DNA of 64,000 bases, taken from NCBI GenBank assembly GCA_902542235.1, contig CACBTT010000007.1:1-64000 (forward strand), given 5' to 3'. The translations under genes were made by a program, and so were the position numbers. Within the stretch, counting starts at the first letter, position 1. Every line of letters begins with the position of its first letter. The DNA is from an uncultured Pelagibacteraceae bacterium (GTDB lineage: Bacteria; Pseudomonadota; Alphaproteobacteria; Pelagibacterales; Pelagibacteraceae). The notes beneath the pieces are model-generated. The model was given only the letters and a program-made list of their open reading frames with translations. It searched no databases and was not told the DNA's origin. Positions 35,928-46,322 of the stretch are shown here, one piece after another.

Positions 35928-37356
35928 AGTTATCCTCAATTAATTTATTTAACAATCTAACTCCATAACCAGTTGCACCACCAGAATTAAGCGCTCCTCC
36001 ATATTTTGAAAATGCCATACCAGCAATATCTAAATGGGCCCATGGAGTTTTATTTGTTATGAACCTCTGTAAAAATTGTGCAGCTGTTGTAGATCCTGCT
36101 CCACCTACATAATTTATATTTTGCATGTCTGCATTTTTTGAATTTATTAATTTATCAAAATTCTCATTTAGAGGCATTCTCCAAAGATTTTCATCAACAT
36201 TTTTCCCTGCATCAATTAGTTGTTTTGATATTTTATCATTGTTTGAAAAAAGACCTGCATACTCTGAACCTAGAGAAACGATTATAGCACCAGTTAAAGT
36301 AGCTAAGTCAATAATGAACTGAGGTTTAAATTTTTCTTCAGTAAATGTTAAAGCATCAGCTAAAACTAATCTACCTTCCGCATCAGTATTTAAAACTTCA
36401 ATAGTTTTACCACTATAAGACTTCACAATATCACCAGGTCTTTGAGCATTACCACTTACCATATTTTCCACCAAGCCTACAACACCAACTGCGTTAACCT
36501 TCGATTTTCTAAGTGCAAGTGTTTTCATTAAACCCACGACAGTTGCTGAGCCTGCCATATCATAAGTCATGTCCTCCATAAATTTTGCTGGTTTTAGTGA
36601 ATAGCCCCCAGTATCAAAACATACACCTTTTCCAACAAACCCAAGTGGTTTAGATTTATTTTTTGCACCATTCCATTCTATAGTTACTAAATATGATCCT
36701 CTGATGCTACCTTGACCCACTCCAAGCAAAGCATTCATTCCTAGCTTTTTTAATTTTTTTTTATTATATACGGTAACTTTCAATCCAAATTTTCTTAATT
36801 TAGTTATACGTTTTGCATATTCATCGGGATGTAAAACATTCCCAGGTTCAGATACCAAATCTCTAGTAAGAAAAACCCCTTCTAAAAGCGCGTTTAATTT
36901 ATTTCTTAACAAAGTTGCTTTTTTATATTTTTTGCCTACTAAATTTAAACTAATATTTACATCTTTAGATTTGTCAGATTTGTAGACATTAAATTCATAT
37001 GATTTTAGTTGAGCACCATGTAAAAATCTTTCTAAATGTGTATTAATAATAGATGACGTGTCTGTATTTAAAAAAGATCTCTCAATGTTGTTATTTTTCA
37101 AAAAAATATATAATTCTGATCCTAATCTCTCATAGTCAAGTGAAGATTTGGTTTTAGCACTATTTACAAAGATATAGTTTTTATCATTTAAATTTTTAAT
37201 TAGGAATTTTTTCTCAGTAAACAATTTATTAGTAAATATAGATTTTGTTAGAGATTTAATAATATTATTTTTGATAATCTTATCTTTTATTAAAATAACC
37301 TCATTATCTTTGGCTAGTTTAGGTACTTTATTTACAAAATCTAATTTTAGCTTCAT
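35920..37356 (-). CDS. pepA: Leucyl aminopeptidase (M17)
   Basis: A 478-residue cytosolic metallopeptidase. The C-terminal catalytic half has GVCFDTGGYSLKP, MTYDMAGSA, the bimetal site NTDAEGRLVLADAL and INYVGGAGSTTAAQFL. The N-terminal half is shorter on similarity, as usual for the family. It removes N-terminal residues from peptides and may also bind DNA in other bacteria. It is divergent from lptF by 54 bases and coupled to ndk. Confidence 0.95.
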   Translation of the reverse strand: MKLKLDFVNKVPKLAKDNEVILIKDKIIKNNIIKSLTKSIFTNKLFTEKKFLIKNLNDKNYIFVNSAKTKSSLDYERLGSELYIFLKNNNIERSFLNTDTSSIINTHLERFLHGAQLKSYEFNVYKSDKSKDVNISLNLVGKKYKKATLLRNKLNALLEGVFLTRDLVSEPGNVLHPDEYAKRITKLRKFGLKVTVYNKKKLKKLGMNALLGVGQGSIRGSYLVTIEWNGAKNKSKPLGFVGKGVCFDTGGYSLKPAKFMEDMTYDMAGSATVVGLMKTLALRKSKVNAVGVVGLVENMVSGNAQRPGDIVKSYSGKTIEVLNTDAEGRLVLADALTFTEEKFKPQFIIDLATLTGAIIVSLGSEYAGLFSNNDKISKQLIDAGKNVDENLWRMPLNENFDKLINSKNADMQNINYVGGAGSTTAAQFLQRFITNKTPWAHLDIAGMAFSKYGGALNSGGATGYGVRLLNKLIEDNYE

Positions 37357-37410
37357 TTTTTTGAAATATTTAATAGATAATGTTGTATATTAATTAAATT
37401 ACTAATTTCA

Positions 37411-38541
37411 ATGAATAAATTAATATATCGCAAATTATCTATTGATATTTTTTCATTTTTTATACTTTCATCTGCCGCTATAACGTTAATAATATGGGTC
37501 ATTCAAGGTGTTAATCTTTTAGATATTGTATCAGAAGAAGGTCACGCTATTAAAGTTTATTTTTATTATTCGATTTTAACAATACCTAAAATTTTTAGTA
37601 AACTTTTAATTTTCACGTACTTTTTAACCTTATTCATAATAATAAATAGATATGAAGATAATAATGAAATTTTAGTTTTTTGGACAAATGGTATTAAAAA
37701 AATTACATTTATAAATTTTATTGGTAAAATATCTCTAATTTTTGTCATTTTGCAACTAATTTTAAGTACAATAGTTGTACCTTACACACAAAATCTTGGA
37801 CAACAATATTTAAAAAATTCTTCTATTGAATTTTTTCCAAAATTAATTCAAGAGAAAAAATTTTCAAATTTGATGAATAATCTTACAATTTACGCTGATG
37901 AATATAATGTAGATGGTGAACTAAAAGGAATCTATATCAAAGAGAAAATAAATGAAAACGAATATAAAATAATAATAGCTAGCAAAGGTAGTTTAATTAA
38001 AACTTTTGAAGGGTATAACTTTAAACTTTACGATGGTAAAATAACAAACATTGATAAAAAAGGGAATTTCAACCTTGGCTTTAAAGAGACAACATATGAA
38101 ATAGCTTCTTTAAGTTCAAAAACAAGAAAAGAAAAAAAATTAAATGAAACAAGCAGTTTATTTTTATACTATTGTTTAGAAAATTTATTTAGCAATAGAA
38201 AAGATGAAAATATCAGATGTGGAAAAGAAAATAGTTTTTTAATTAAAGATATATATGAAGAATTTTTCCAAAGAATAATTCAACCCCTATATATAATTAT
38301 TTTATCACTTTTAAGTTCTCTAATTATTTTAAAATCAAAAATTAATATATTTCAAAATTATTTTAAAACATTCTTATTTATAATTGGATTTTGTTTAATA
38401 ATTTTTTCTGAATTAAGCTATAAATTTATAACTGAGTCATTTATGGTTGAAATAATATTTATAGTATTACCTTTTGTATTTGTTTTATTTTTTTACTTTA
38501 TGATATTTATCAAATCAAAATTCAATTTGAGTTACTTATGA
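37411..38541 (+). CDS. lptF: LPS export ABC permease LptF
   Basis: A 376-residue protein with three N-terminal and three C-terminal membrane spans and a large periplasmic beta-jellyroll region between (about residues 125-280). It opens with YRKLSIDIFSFFILSSAAI and shows the INRYEDNNEILVFWTNGIK coupling-helix segment that contacts the LptB ATPase. With LptG it extracts LPS from the inner membrane. The stop overlaps lptG by 4 bases. Confidence 0.9.
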   Translation: MNKLIYRKLSIDIFSFFILSSAAITLIIWVIQGVNLLDIVSEEGHAIKVYFYYSILTIPKIFSKLLIFTYFLTLFIIINRYEDNNEILVFWTNGIKKITFINFIGKISLIFVILQLILSTIVVPYTQNLGQQYLKNSSIEFFPKLIQEKKFSNLMNNLTIYADEYNVDGELKGIYIKEKINENEYKIIIASKGSLIKTFEGYNFKLYDGKITNIDKKGNFNLGFKETTYEIASLSSKTRKEKKLNETSSLFLYYCLENLFSNRKDENIRCGKENSFLIKDIYEEFFQRIIQPLYIIILSLLSSLIILKSKINIFQNYFKTFLFIIGFCLIIFSELSYKFITESFMVEIIFIVLPFVFVLFFYFMIFIKSKFNLSYL

Positions 38542-39620
38542 TTTTAAAAAAATATCATTCATACATATTCTCACAATTTACAAAAATTTTTTTATTCGTA
38601 AGTTTAATATTTTTCTGTATAATTGTAATTATAAATATATTTGAAGAAATAAGGTTTCACGAAAAATATAATACAGATACTCAATTAATTATATATTTAT
38701 CTTTTCTTAATGCACCATCAGTAATGTTTGAAATATTTCCGTTTATATTTCTAATTACAATAAAATTTTTTTATTTGAAATTTAGTGAGCAAAATGAATT
38801 AGAAATATTTAGTACAAATGGCGTAAGTAAACTTAAAATTATATATATATTATCTTTATTTTCTCTATTTTTAGGCATAATTTTATTGCTATTATATTAC
38901 TCTTTTTCTTCAGAATTAAAGAACCAATACCTAGATATAAAGAACAGGTTTTCCAATACTAATGAGTATCTTGCGGTTGTAAATGATGATGGTTTATGGA
39001 TAAAAGAAGAAATAGATGAAAATATATTTATTATTCATGCTGAAAAGTTTGATAAAGATAAACTAAAATTTTTAACAATCACTGAAACAGATAAATACTA
39101 TAACAATAAAAATACGATTAATGCTGATGAAGCCGTTATAATTTCAAAAAATTGGCAATTATCAAATGTTAACATTTTAGACAATAAAGGAATAAATAAT
39201 AATTATAAAAGTTATGTGTATAATTCTACATTCACAGGTGAAATAATATCTAATTTATTTTCAAATTTAAATTCACTAAATATTTACGAGTTACACAAAT
39301 TATCTAATAGTTATCTTAAAATTGGTTATTCAAATACAGACATAAAGATTCATTTAAATAAAATATATAGTATGCCAATATTTTATATTTTAATGACTAT
39401 CTTGGGTTTTATAATTATTAATAAATTTAAAAGAATTAAATCAAAATTCTTTACTATAATTTTTGGTATATTTGTGTCTGTTCTAGTTTATTATTTAAAT
39501 TATTTTGCAAGTTTATTGGGAAATAAAGGGATTCTACCAATACACCTTTCGGTATGGATGCCTCTTTTGTTGTTATTTTTATTATGTAATATCGGGTTAC
39601 TTAGAGTAAATGAAAATTAA
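38538..39620 (+). CDS. lptG: LPS export ABC permease LptG
   Basis: A 360-residue paralogue of LptF with the same three-plus-three membrane layout. The coupling segment here reads SEQNELEIFSTNGVSKLK, and the C-terminus ends with membrane spans NYFASLLGNKGILPIHLSVWMP. LptF, LptG and LptB together form the inner-membrane LPS exporter, and LptC and LptB are outside this window. It overlaps lptF by 4 and lptD by 11 bases. Confidence 0.9.
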   Translation: MILKKYHSYIFSQFTKIFLFVSLIFFCIIVIINIFEEIRFHEKYNTDTQLIIYLSFLNAPSVMFEIFPFIFLITIKFFYLKFSEQNELEIFSTNGVSKLKIIYILSLFSLFLGIILLLLYYSFSSELKNQYLDIKNRFSNTNEYLAVVNDDGLWIKEEIDENIFIIHAEKFDKDKLKFLTITETDKYYNNKNTINADEAVIISKNWQLSNVNILDNKGINNNYKSYVYNSTFTGEIISNLFSNLNSLNIYELHKLSNSYLKIGYSNTDIKIHLNKIYSMPIFYILMTILGFIIINKFKRIKSKFFTIIFGIFVSVLVYYLNYFASLLGNKGILPIHLSVWMPLLLLFLLCNIGLLRVNEN

Positions 39621-42003
39621 TAAAATTATAATTTTTGTAATTATTTTTCTTAAAATATGTGGAAATGCTATATCAGAAGAAATTGATTTCAATGCTTCAC
39701 AAATAAAATTAAAAGAAGATGGAGATATTACATACGCAACTGATGCAGAACTTAACCTACCACTTAAAAATATTAAAATTACCTCAAAAAATGCTGAATA
39801 TATTAAATCACAAGAAATTTTAACTTTAACAGATGATGTAAATTTTTATGATTTAGATAACGATACAATTATAAAAGCTAATAAAGTTATTTATGAAATA
39901 AAAAAAAATTTAATTTCTACACTTGGTAATACAAATATGAAAGTTAACAGTAACTATAAATTAACTTCAGAAAATATTATTTATGACAGAGAGAGGCAAT
40001 ATATTTCGAGTAAGAGTGAAGCATTAATTGAAGACAACGAAAATAATTATTATAAACTAAAAGAAAAATTTACTTTTGATATTTTTAATGAAATTATTTA
40101 TTCTAAACGTGCGATTATTTTAGATAAAAATGATAATAAATATATATTTGATGACATACAGATAAATTTAAAAACGAATGAAATAGCTGGTAAAGAAGTC
40201 AGGTTAGAATTTGAAAAATCTTATTTTGGGAATGAAAATAATAACCCTTTGCTAAAAGGCAGAAGCGCTTATTCTAATAATGATAAATTAAAAGTCTATA
40301 AAGCTGTCTTTTCAACATGTAACATAGAAGATAAAAAATGTAGAGGATGGGAATTAAGAACAAGAGAATTTAATCATGACAAAGTGGAGAAAATATTTGA
40401 ATATAAAGGCTCTTGGCTTAAAATATTCGATTATAAAGTATTTTACCTTCCATACTTTAACCATCCAGATCCAAGTGTAAAAAGAAAGTCTGGTTTTTTA
40501 ACACCCTCGTATACTAGTTCAAATAATTTAGGTACCTCTATTAATTTTCCTTATTTTAAAGTTTTATCCATCGACAAAGATATTACTTTTAGTCCAAGGT
40601 ACTATGTAGATAAAAGCTTTTTATTTCAAAACGAGTATAGGCAAGCTTTGAGAAACTCAAAAATTTTAAGTGATTTTAGTTTTTTAGTTGGAAAAGAGGG
40701 TACAAAATCACATTTTTTTTATAATCAAATTGGCTCAATTTCTGAAAATATAAATTATGATTTGAATATACAAGATGTTAAAGGAGACAATTATTTAAAA
40801 AGCCACAAATTAATGAGTACTTCATCGTTAATAAAAGATGAAAACTTATTAGTTTCAAATTTTGATTTAAATTGGCAATTTACAGATTCGAAGCTCTATA
40901 CATCTTTTAAAGTTTTCGAAGATTTATCTAGAAATTACCATGATAGATATCAATATATTTTTCCTGAATTTAACTTTTCTAAAAACTTAAATATTCCAAA
41001 AAGTTACTATGGCTCATTTAATTTTGATTCCTATGGCTACAATAAACATTACGAAACAAATATAACTGAAGCAGTGATTACTAATGATTTTCATTTTAAA
41101 TCATTTGATTATATTAGCCCAAAAGGTATTCAATCAAATTATGATCTATTATTGAAAAACTCTAATAATTACTCTGAAAATTCAAAAAATTTTAACGAAA
41201 ATGCTGAATATGATTTGTTTGGAATAATAAAATTTGATGCAAGCCTTCCAATGGAAAAGAAAACGGAAAGTTATAATCAATTCTTAAAACCAATCATATC
41301 ATTTATGTACAGCCCAAATGGAAATGATAATTTATCTAATAAAGATGTTTTATTAAATTATGATTCTGTTTTTAGTCTAAATAGAATTGGCTCAACTTAT
41401 CAAGTTGAAGGAGGTGAGTCGGTTAGCATAGGTTTAGAGTTCAAAAAAAACAAAGTCGATAGTAAAAATATATTTGAATTTAAAACAGCAAATGTAATTA
41501 AATCTAAAGAAAATATAAATCTACCTTCTAAATCAAAATTAAATAAAACTAGGTCTGATATTTTTGGAATGTTAAAATATAACATAAATGATGATTTAGA
41601 ACTTGAATATTTTTATTCTTATGACAGAGATCTTGAATATTCAAATTTAGACGGATTAAATATTGCATTTAATTCTGATAACTTTTTAACAAATTTTTAC
41701 TATTATTCAGAGGATAATGATTTTGGTGATCAGGAAAGTGTGAAAAATACAAGTAATTATTTTATTGATAATGAAAATAAAATCGGCTTTGAAATATCAA
41801 AAAATTTAAAAGATGACTTTACTCAGTATTATGATTTAAATTATGAATACTTGACAGATTGTATATCTATCAACTTAAATTATAATAAATCTTTTTATAA
41901 TGATGGTGATCTAGAACCTAACAAAAGTATATCTTTTTTAATAAAAATTATTCCTTTCACAGATATTGGAGTTTCTAATATTGGAAATATATTAAACAAT
42001 TAG
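39610..42003 (+). CDS. lptD: LPS assembly outer-membrane protein LptD
   Basis: A 797-residue protein with an N-terminal signal peptide (hydrophobic residues 5-20), a periplasmic OstA jellyroll domain (about 25-190), and a large beta-barrel. The boundary segment with conserved cysteine-containing VFSTCNIEDKKCRGWELR and the YLPYFNHPDPSVKRKSGFLTP motif are LptD hallmarks. It inserts LPS into the outer leaflet with LptE, which is not seen here. Placement after lptF-lptG and before surA, its chaperone, is functionally coherent. Confidence 0.92.
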   Translation: MKINKIIIFVIIFLKICGNAISEEIDFNASQIKLKEDGDITYATDAELNLPLKNIKITSKNAEYIKSQEILTLTDDVNFYDLDNDTIIKANKVIYEIKKNLISTLGNTNMKVNSNYKLTSENIIYDRERQYISSKSEALIEDNENNYYKLKEKFTFDIFNEIIYSKRAIILDKNDNKYIFDDIQINLKTNEIAGKEVRLEFEKSYFGNENNNPLLKGRSAYSNNDKLKVYKAVFSTCNIEDKKCRGWELRTREFNHDKVEKIFEYKGSWLKIFDYKVFYLPYFNHPDPSVKRKSGFLTPSYTSSNNLGTSINFPYFKVLSIDKDITFSPRYYVDKSFLFQNEYRQALRNSKILSDFSFLVGKEGTKSHFFYNQIGSISENINYDLNIQDVKGDNYLKSHKLMSTSSLIKDENLLVSNFDLNWQFTDSKLYTSFKVFEDLSRNYHDRYQYIFPEFNFSKNLNIPKSYYGSFNFDSYGYNKHYETNITEAVITNDFHFKSFDYISPKGIQSNYDLLLKNSNNYSENSKNFNENAEYDLFGIIKFDASLPMEKKTESYNQFLKPIISFMYSPNGNDNLSNKDVLLNYDSVFSLNRIGSTYQVEGGESVSIGLEFKKNKVDSKNIFEFKTANVIKSKENINLPSKSKLNKTRSDIFGMLKYNINDDLELEYFYSYDRDLEYSNLDGLNIAFNSDNFLTNFYYYSEDNDFGDQESVKNTSNYFIDNENKIGFEISKNLKDDFTQYYDLNYEYLTDCISINLNYNKSFYNDGDLEPNKSISFLIKIIPFTDIGVSNIGNILNN

Positions 42004-42007
42004 TCAA

Positions 42008-42934
42008 ATGTTTAAATTAACAAATCTATTTATATTTATATTTTTTATTTTTTCTTCAATTAATTCTTATGCAAAAATAGAAATAAAGTTCAAAATTGAG
42101 GATGAAATAATTACAAACATTGATATTGAACAAGAAAAAAAATATCTCATTTTTTTTAATCCCAATCTAAAAAAATTAAATAAAAGCCAAATTACTAAAA
42201 TTTCTGAAAATTCGTTAATACAAGAAATAATAAAAAAACATGAATTAAACAAAGTTTTTAAAGATTATGAGGATAAGAAATTTATAAAAAATTTAAAGAA
42301 TAATTTATTTAAATTTAAAGGAGCAAAAAACGAAAAAGAATTTAAACAAATATTATCATCACAAAAAATAAGTTATGAAAGAATAATAGAAAAAGCCAAG
42401 AATGAGAGATTATGGAGTCAACTTATATTTCGTAAATTTGAAAAATCAGTTAAAATTAATGAAGAAAAATTAAAGGCAAAATTAATTAATAAAATTTCTA
42501 ATGAAAAAAAATATGAATATAACTTATCAGAAATTTTATTTGAAATTGTAGAAAAAGAAACTTTTAAAGAAAAAAATATGGAAATTAAAAATTTTATCAA
42601 ATCAAATGGTTTTGCTGCTGCAGTATCTAAATATAGTATTTCTAATAGTGCATATAGTGATGGTAAATTAGGGTGGATAAAAGAAACATTGCTTTCAGAA
42701 AATCTTGTTGCAATTTTGAGTTCAATGAGTTCAGGTTCTATAACGAAACCTATTAAATATCCAAACGGTTATTTATTATTAAAATTGAACGATAAAAAAG
42801 AGATTAAGCAAAAAATAGATTTAGAAAAAGAATTAAAAGAACTTATTAATTTCGAAAAAAATAAACAATTAAATCAATTTTCGCTTTTATTTTACAAAAA
42901 ACTTAAGCAAAACACAGATATAAATGAGTATTGA
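42008..42934 (+). CDS. surA: SurA-like periplasmic peptidyl-prolyl isomerase
   Basis: A 308-residue protein with a signal peptide, a SurA N-terminal helical region (KIEDEIITNIDIEQEKKYL) and one parvulin domain around residues 165-265 (YNLSEILFEI, SDGKLGWIKETLL, KYPNGYLLLKL). E. coli SurA has two parvulin domains in about 430 residues, so this is a reduced form. It helps outer-membrane proteins such as LptD fold. It follows lptD by 4 bases and overlaps pdxA by 11 bases. Confidence 0.85.
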   Translation: MFKLTNLFIFIFFIFSSINSYAKIEIKFKIEDEIITNIDIEQEKKYLIFFNPNLKKLNKSQITKISENSLIQEIIKKHELNKVFKDYEDKKFIKNLKNNLFKFKGAKNEKEFKQILSSQKISYERIIEKAKNERLWSQLIFRKFEKSVKINEEKLKAKLINKISNEKKYEYNLSEILFEIVEKETFKEKNMEIKNFIKSNGFAAAVSKYSISNSAYSDGKLGWIKETLLSENLVAILSSMSSGSITKPIKYPNGYLLLKLNDKKEIKQKIDLEKELKELINFEKNKQLNQFSLLFYKKLKQNTDINEY

Positions 42935-43886
42935 TTATATAGTAATAGTTTTAGGAGAACCCTACAGTACTTTTTCAGAAATAATTGGAAAATACTTTTC
43001 AAAAAATAACAAATTTAAACAAAAAATTATATTAGTTGGGAACAAAAATTTACTTAAGGAACAACTAAATTTTCTAAATTTTAAAATATCATTTAATTGT
43101 ATTCTTAAAGTTGAAGATGCAAAAAAAAATATGATAAATATTTTAAATGTTGATTTTAAATATTCAGAAATTTTTAATAAAATATCAAAAAATTCAAATC
43201 CATATATACAAAATTGCTTTAAGCTTTCTTTAAAAATATTAAAAAAATTTAAAAATCGTGCAGTATTTATTAATGGACCAATTTCAAAAAATACTTTCTT
43301 AAATAAAAAGTATTTGGGTGTAACTGAATATTTGTCAAAAAAAACTAAATCAAAAGATGAAGTTATGTTAATTTATAATAATAAATTATCTGTGAGTCCT
43401 ATAACTACACACATTCCGCTGAAATATGTTACAAAAAGAATTAATAAAAATAGAATAATAAATAATGTTATTAAAATTAATAATTTTTACTTAAGTAAAT
43501 TAAAAAAAGTTCCAAAGATTGCAATTTTAGGGCTTAATCCACATTGTGAGACTGTGGATAAATTTAGTGAAGAAGAAAAAATAATTCTACCTTCTATAAA
43601 ATATTTAAGAAGTAAAAAGATTTTGATTTCTGGACCATTTTCAGCAGATACTTTTTTTATGAAGAAAAATTTAACTAAATTTAACATTGTAATAGGAATG
43701 TATCACGACCAAGTATTAACACCTATAAAAACACTTTATAAATTTAATGCAATAAATATAACTTTAGGGTTACCATTTATAAGAATTTCTCCTGATCATG
43801 GCCCAAATGCAGATATGTTAGGAAAAAATAAATCTGATCCATCATCTTTTTTTTATGCAATGAATTTTGTAGAGAATTTGAGATAA
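42924..43886 (+). CDS. pdxA: 4-hydroxythreonine-4-phosphate dehydrogenase
   Basis: A 320-residue PdxA. The metal-binding histidines are in VSPITTHIPL, GMYHDQVLTP and ISPDHGPNADM. LNPHCET and GPFSADTFF fit the family, although the N-terminal half is diverged (GEPYSTFSEI instead of the GDPAG form). It produces the aminoacetone precursor of pyridoxal phosphate. The order surA-pdxA-rsmA is widely conserved in Proteobacteria. Confidence 0.93.
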   Translation: MSIDYIVIVLGEPYSTFSEIIGKYFSKNNKFKQKIILVGNKNLLKEQLNFLNFKISFNCILKVEDAKKNMINILNVDFKYSEIFNKISKNSNPYIQNCFKLSLKILKKFKNRAVFINGPISKNTFLNKKYLGVTEYLSKKTKSKDEVMLIYNNKLSVSPITTHIPLKYVTKRINKNRIINNVIKINNFYLSKLKKVPKIAILGLNPHCETVDKFSEEEKIILPSIKYLRSKKILISGPFSADTFFMKKNLTKFNIVIGMYHDQVLTPIKTLYKFNAINITLGLPFIRISPDHGPNADMLGKNKSDPSSFFYAMNFVENLR

Positions 43887-43889
43887 AAA

Positions 43890-44675
43890 ATGAAACCTAG
43901 AAAAAGTTTAGGTCAAAATTTTTTAAAAAATAAAAAAATTCTAAATCAAATAGTAGATACTGGTGATATAAAAAAAAAAGATATAATTCTAGAGATAGGA
44001 CCTGGCACAGGTAATCTAACAGAGGAAATAATAAAAAAAGAACCAAAGAAAGTAATTGTTGTAGAAAAAGATGTCCACCTTTCTAAATTTTTAAATGATA
44101 AATTTGGAGATAAAATAAAAATTGTTAATGATGATATTCTAAAATGTTATGATAAATTTGAACTTGATGAGCCTATTAAAGTTTTTGGCAATTTACCATA
44201 TAATATCTCTACAAAAATACTTACATCTTTTATAAATTATAAAAATTTAAACAAATTTTTTTCAAAATTTATTTTTGTTTTTCAAAAAGAGGTTGCAGAA
44301 AGAATTGTAGCGGAGGAAAATTCAAAAAATTATGGTAGATTATCAATTTTAACTTCTTGGAGAATGTCAAAATTAAAGGTTTTGGACATACCACCAATAA
44401 ATTTTTATCCAATACCAAAGGTATGGAGTTCATTGATTGTTTTTACACCTAAAGATAAGATTGAATATTTTAATAAACCCAAAAATCTTGAACATGTAAC
44501 AAATATTTTTTTTAATCAAAGAAGAAAAATGATAAAAAAACCAATGAAGCAGCTGTTTAAAAATTTTGAAAACGTTGCGGAAGATTTAAATCTAGATTTA
44601 AATTTAAGGCCTCAAAATATATCAGTAAGTAAATATTTAGAAATCTGTAGATTTTACGAAAATTTAATTCAATAA
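43890..44675 (+). CDS. rsmA: 16S rRNA dimethyladenosine methyltransferase
   Basis: A 261-residue KsgA/RsmA. It has KSLGQNFLKNKKILNQIV, the SAM loop EIGPGTGNLTE, VVEKDVHL, and catalytic motif IV NLPYNIST. The late FNQRRKMIKKPMKQLF helix binds the rRNA. It dimethylates the two adjacent adenines near the 3' end of 16S rRNA. The end overlaps the gmk gene tail to tail by 12 bases. Confidence 0.95.
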   Translation: MKPRKSLGQNFLKNKKILNQIVDTGDIKKKDIILEIGPGTGNLTEEIIKKEPKKVIVVEKDVHLSKFLNDKFGDKIKIVNDDILKCYDKFELDEPIKVFGNLPYNISTKILTSFINYKNLNKFFSKFIFVFQKEVAERIVAEENSKNYGRLSILTSWRMSKLKVLDIPPINFYPIPKVWSSLIVFTPKDKIEYFNKPKNLEHVTNIFFNQRRKMIKKPMKQLFKNFENVAEDLNLDLNLRPQNISVSKYLEICRFYENLIQ

Positions 44676-45287
44676 TTTTTTTACGTGTTTTTGAATAAAT
44701 TCCCTGTCAAAACTTATCTTTTTTTTATTTCTTATTACTTTCATTATTTTCTTATAACAATTATTTAAATCATCATTTATTATTACATAATCATATTCTG
44801 TCCATCTAGAGAGGTCTTTTGTGAAACCCTTCATTCTTTTTTTTACAGTTTTCATATTTTTTTTTTCTCTTTTGATAAGTCGCGTGTAAAGCTCCTTTTT
44901 TGAAGGCGGTAGTATAAAAATTGTCAATAATCTGTAAATTAAATTCTTATTTCTAATTTGTCTTGTCCCTTGCCAGTCAATATCAAATACTATATTTTTA
45001 CCCTTTTTGATTTTTTCTGTAACCAATCCTTTTGATGAGCCATAATAATTATCAAAGACCTTTGCATGTTCTAAAAATTCACCTTTTTTAATTAGCCTTT
45101 TAAAGTAATTTTTTGAAATGAAATAATAATCTTTACCATTTTTTTCATTAGGTCTTGGCAATCTAGTAGTGTGTGAGATAGAAACAGAAAAGTTTTTATT
45201 TTTGGAAATTTTTTTTACTAGGGTTGTTTTTCCAGCACCAGATGGAGATGATAAAATAATCATACTCCCTTTATTTAAGCTGGGCAT
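44664..45287 (-). CDS. gmk: Guanylate kinase
   Basis: A 207-residue kinase with the P-loop SSPSGAGKTTLVKK, the GMP-binding SHTTRLPRPNEKNGKDYYF, KGEFLEHAKVFDNYYGSSK and the Walker B-like IVFDIDWQGTRQI. It converts GMP to GDP. It follows acpP after 11 bases, where many alphaproteobacteria have fabF, mltG and yicC between the two. The ATG at 45287 is used; a second Met eight residues later is also possible. Confidence 0.95.
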   Translation of the reverse strand: MPSLNKGSMIILSSPSGAGKTTLVKKISKNKNFSVSISHTTRLPRPNEKNGKDYYFISKNYFKRLIKKGEFLEHAKVFDNYYGSSKGLVTEKIKKGKNIVFDIDWQGTRQIRNKNLIYRLLTIFILPPSKKELYTRLIKREKKNMKTVKKRMKGFTKDLSRWTEYDYVIINDDLNNCYKKIMKVIRNKKKISFDREFIQKHVKKLLN

Positions 45288-45298
45288 AAATAAAAAAA

Positions 45299-45538
45299 TT
45301 AATTTGCTTTATTTTCGATAAATTTTACAGCGTCTCCTACGGTAAGAATCTTTTCAGCATCACTATCTGAAATTTCTGATCCAAATTCTTCCTCAAAGGC
45401 CATTACCAATTCAACTGTATCTAAACTATCAGCACCTAAATCATCTATAAAACTTGACTCCTCTGTAACTTTTGACTCATCAATACCAAGATGATCAGCA
45501 ACTATTTTTTTTACTTTACTTGAAATTTCTTCAGACAT
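45299..45538 (-). CDS. acpP: Acyl carrier protein
   Basis: A 79-residue acidic ACP with the phosphopantetheine Ser38 in [18 protein letters not shown]. It carries growing fatty-acyl chains between fatty-acid synthesis enzymes. An AAGGAAAA element upstream supports the start. It lies downstream of fabG with 46 bases between, and next to gmk. Confidence 0.97.
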   Translation of the reverse strand: MSEEISSKVKKIVADHLGIDESKVTEESSFIDDLGADSLDTVELVMAFEEEFGSEISDSDAEKILTVGDAVKFIENKAN

Positions 45539-45584
45539 TTTTTCCTTATTGTTTAAATTGTTAATAATTATTTATTATATTTTG

Positions 45585-46322
45585 TCAACTAAAATACATT
45601 CCTCCATTTACATGTAATGTTTCTCCTGAGATATAGTCTGATAAATGAGAGGATAAAAATACAACACTGTTTGCCACATCATCTGGTTCCCCAAGTCTAT
45701 CTAATGAAATTTTTGATTTAATTGTATCTTTGAATTCTTCTGAAATTTTATCTGTCATTTCAGATTTAATAAAACCTGGAGATATGCAGTTAATTTTTAT
45801 ATTTTTTTTACCATATTCTAATGCTAAACTTTTTGTCATTCCTATAATTCCACTTTTAGATGCAGCATAATTTGATTGGCCAATATTTCCTGAGTGGCCA
45901 ACTACAGATGTGATATTTATTATTTTCCCATTTTTGTTCTTCATCATTTTTTTTATTACATATTTAGTAATAATAAATGTAGAGGTTAGATTTAGACTTA
46001 TAACATTATTCCACTCTTCCTCCTTCATTCTAATTGCTAGATTATCAGCAGTTATCCCTGCATTGTTGATTAAAATATCTATTTTATTGCTAAAAATATC
46101 ATTAACTTCATTTACAAAGTTTTCAATTAATGAGTGATTAGAAATATCAAACTTTTTTATATGAATATTTTTATATTTTAATTTTAAGTTATCCAGTTTT
46201 ACTTCTCTGGTTCCAGTAGCCAAAATATTTGCATTACAACTATATAATTTATTTACTATTGAGCCTCCAATAACTCCCGTTGCACCTGTCACTAGAATAT
46301 TTTTATTTTGTAAATCAATCAT
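45585..46322 (-). CDS. fabG: 3-oxoacyl-ACP reductase
   Basis: A 245-residue short-chain dehydrogenase. It has the NADP loop VTGATGVIGGSI, the NNAG motif in ILINNAGITADN, the Ser-Tyr-Lys triad in NITSVVGHSG and QSNYAASKSG, and GFIKSEMTDKI typical of FabG. It carries out the first reduction of the elongation cycle. Its start overlaps fabD by 8 bases. Confidence 0.95.
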   Translation of the reverse strand: MIDLQNKNILVTGATGVIGGSIVNKLYSCNANILATGTREVKLDNLKLKYKNIHIKKFDISNHSLIENFVNEVNDIFSNKIDILINNAGITADNLAIRMKEEEWNNVISLNLTSTFIITKYVIKKMMKNKNGKIINITSVVGHSGNIGQSNYAASKSGIIGMTKSLALEYGKKNIKINCISPGFIKSEMTDKISEEFKDTIKSKISLDRLGEPDDVANSVVFLSSHLSDYISGETLHVNGGMYFS

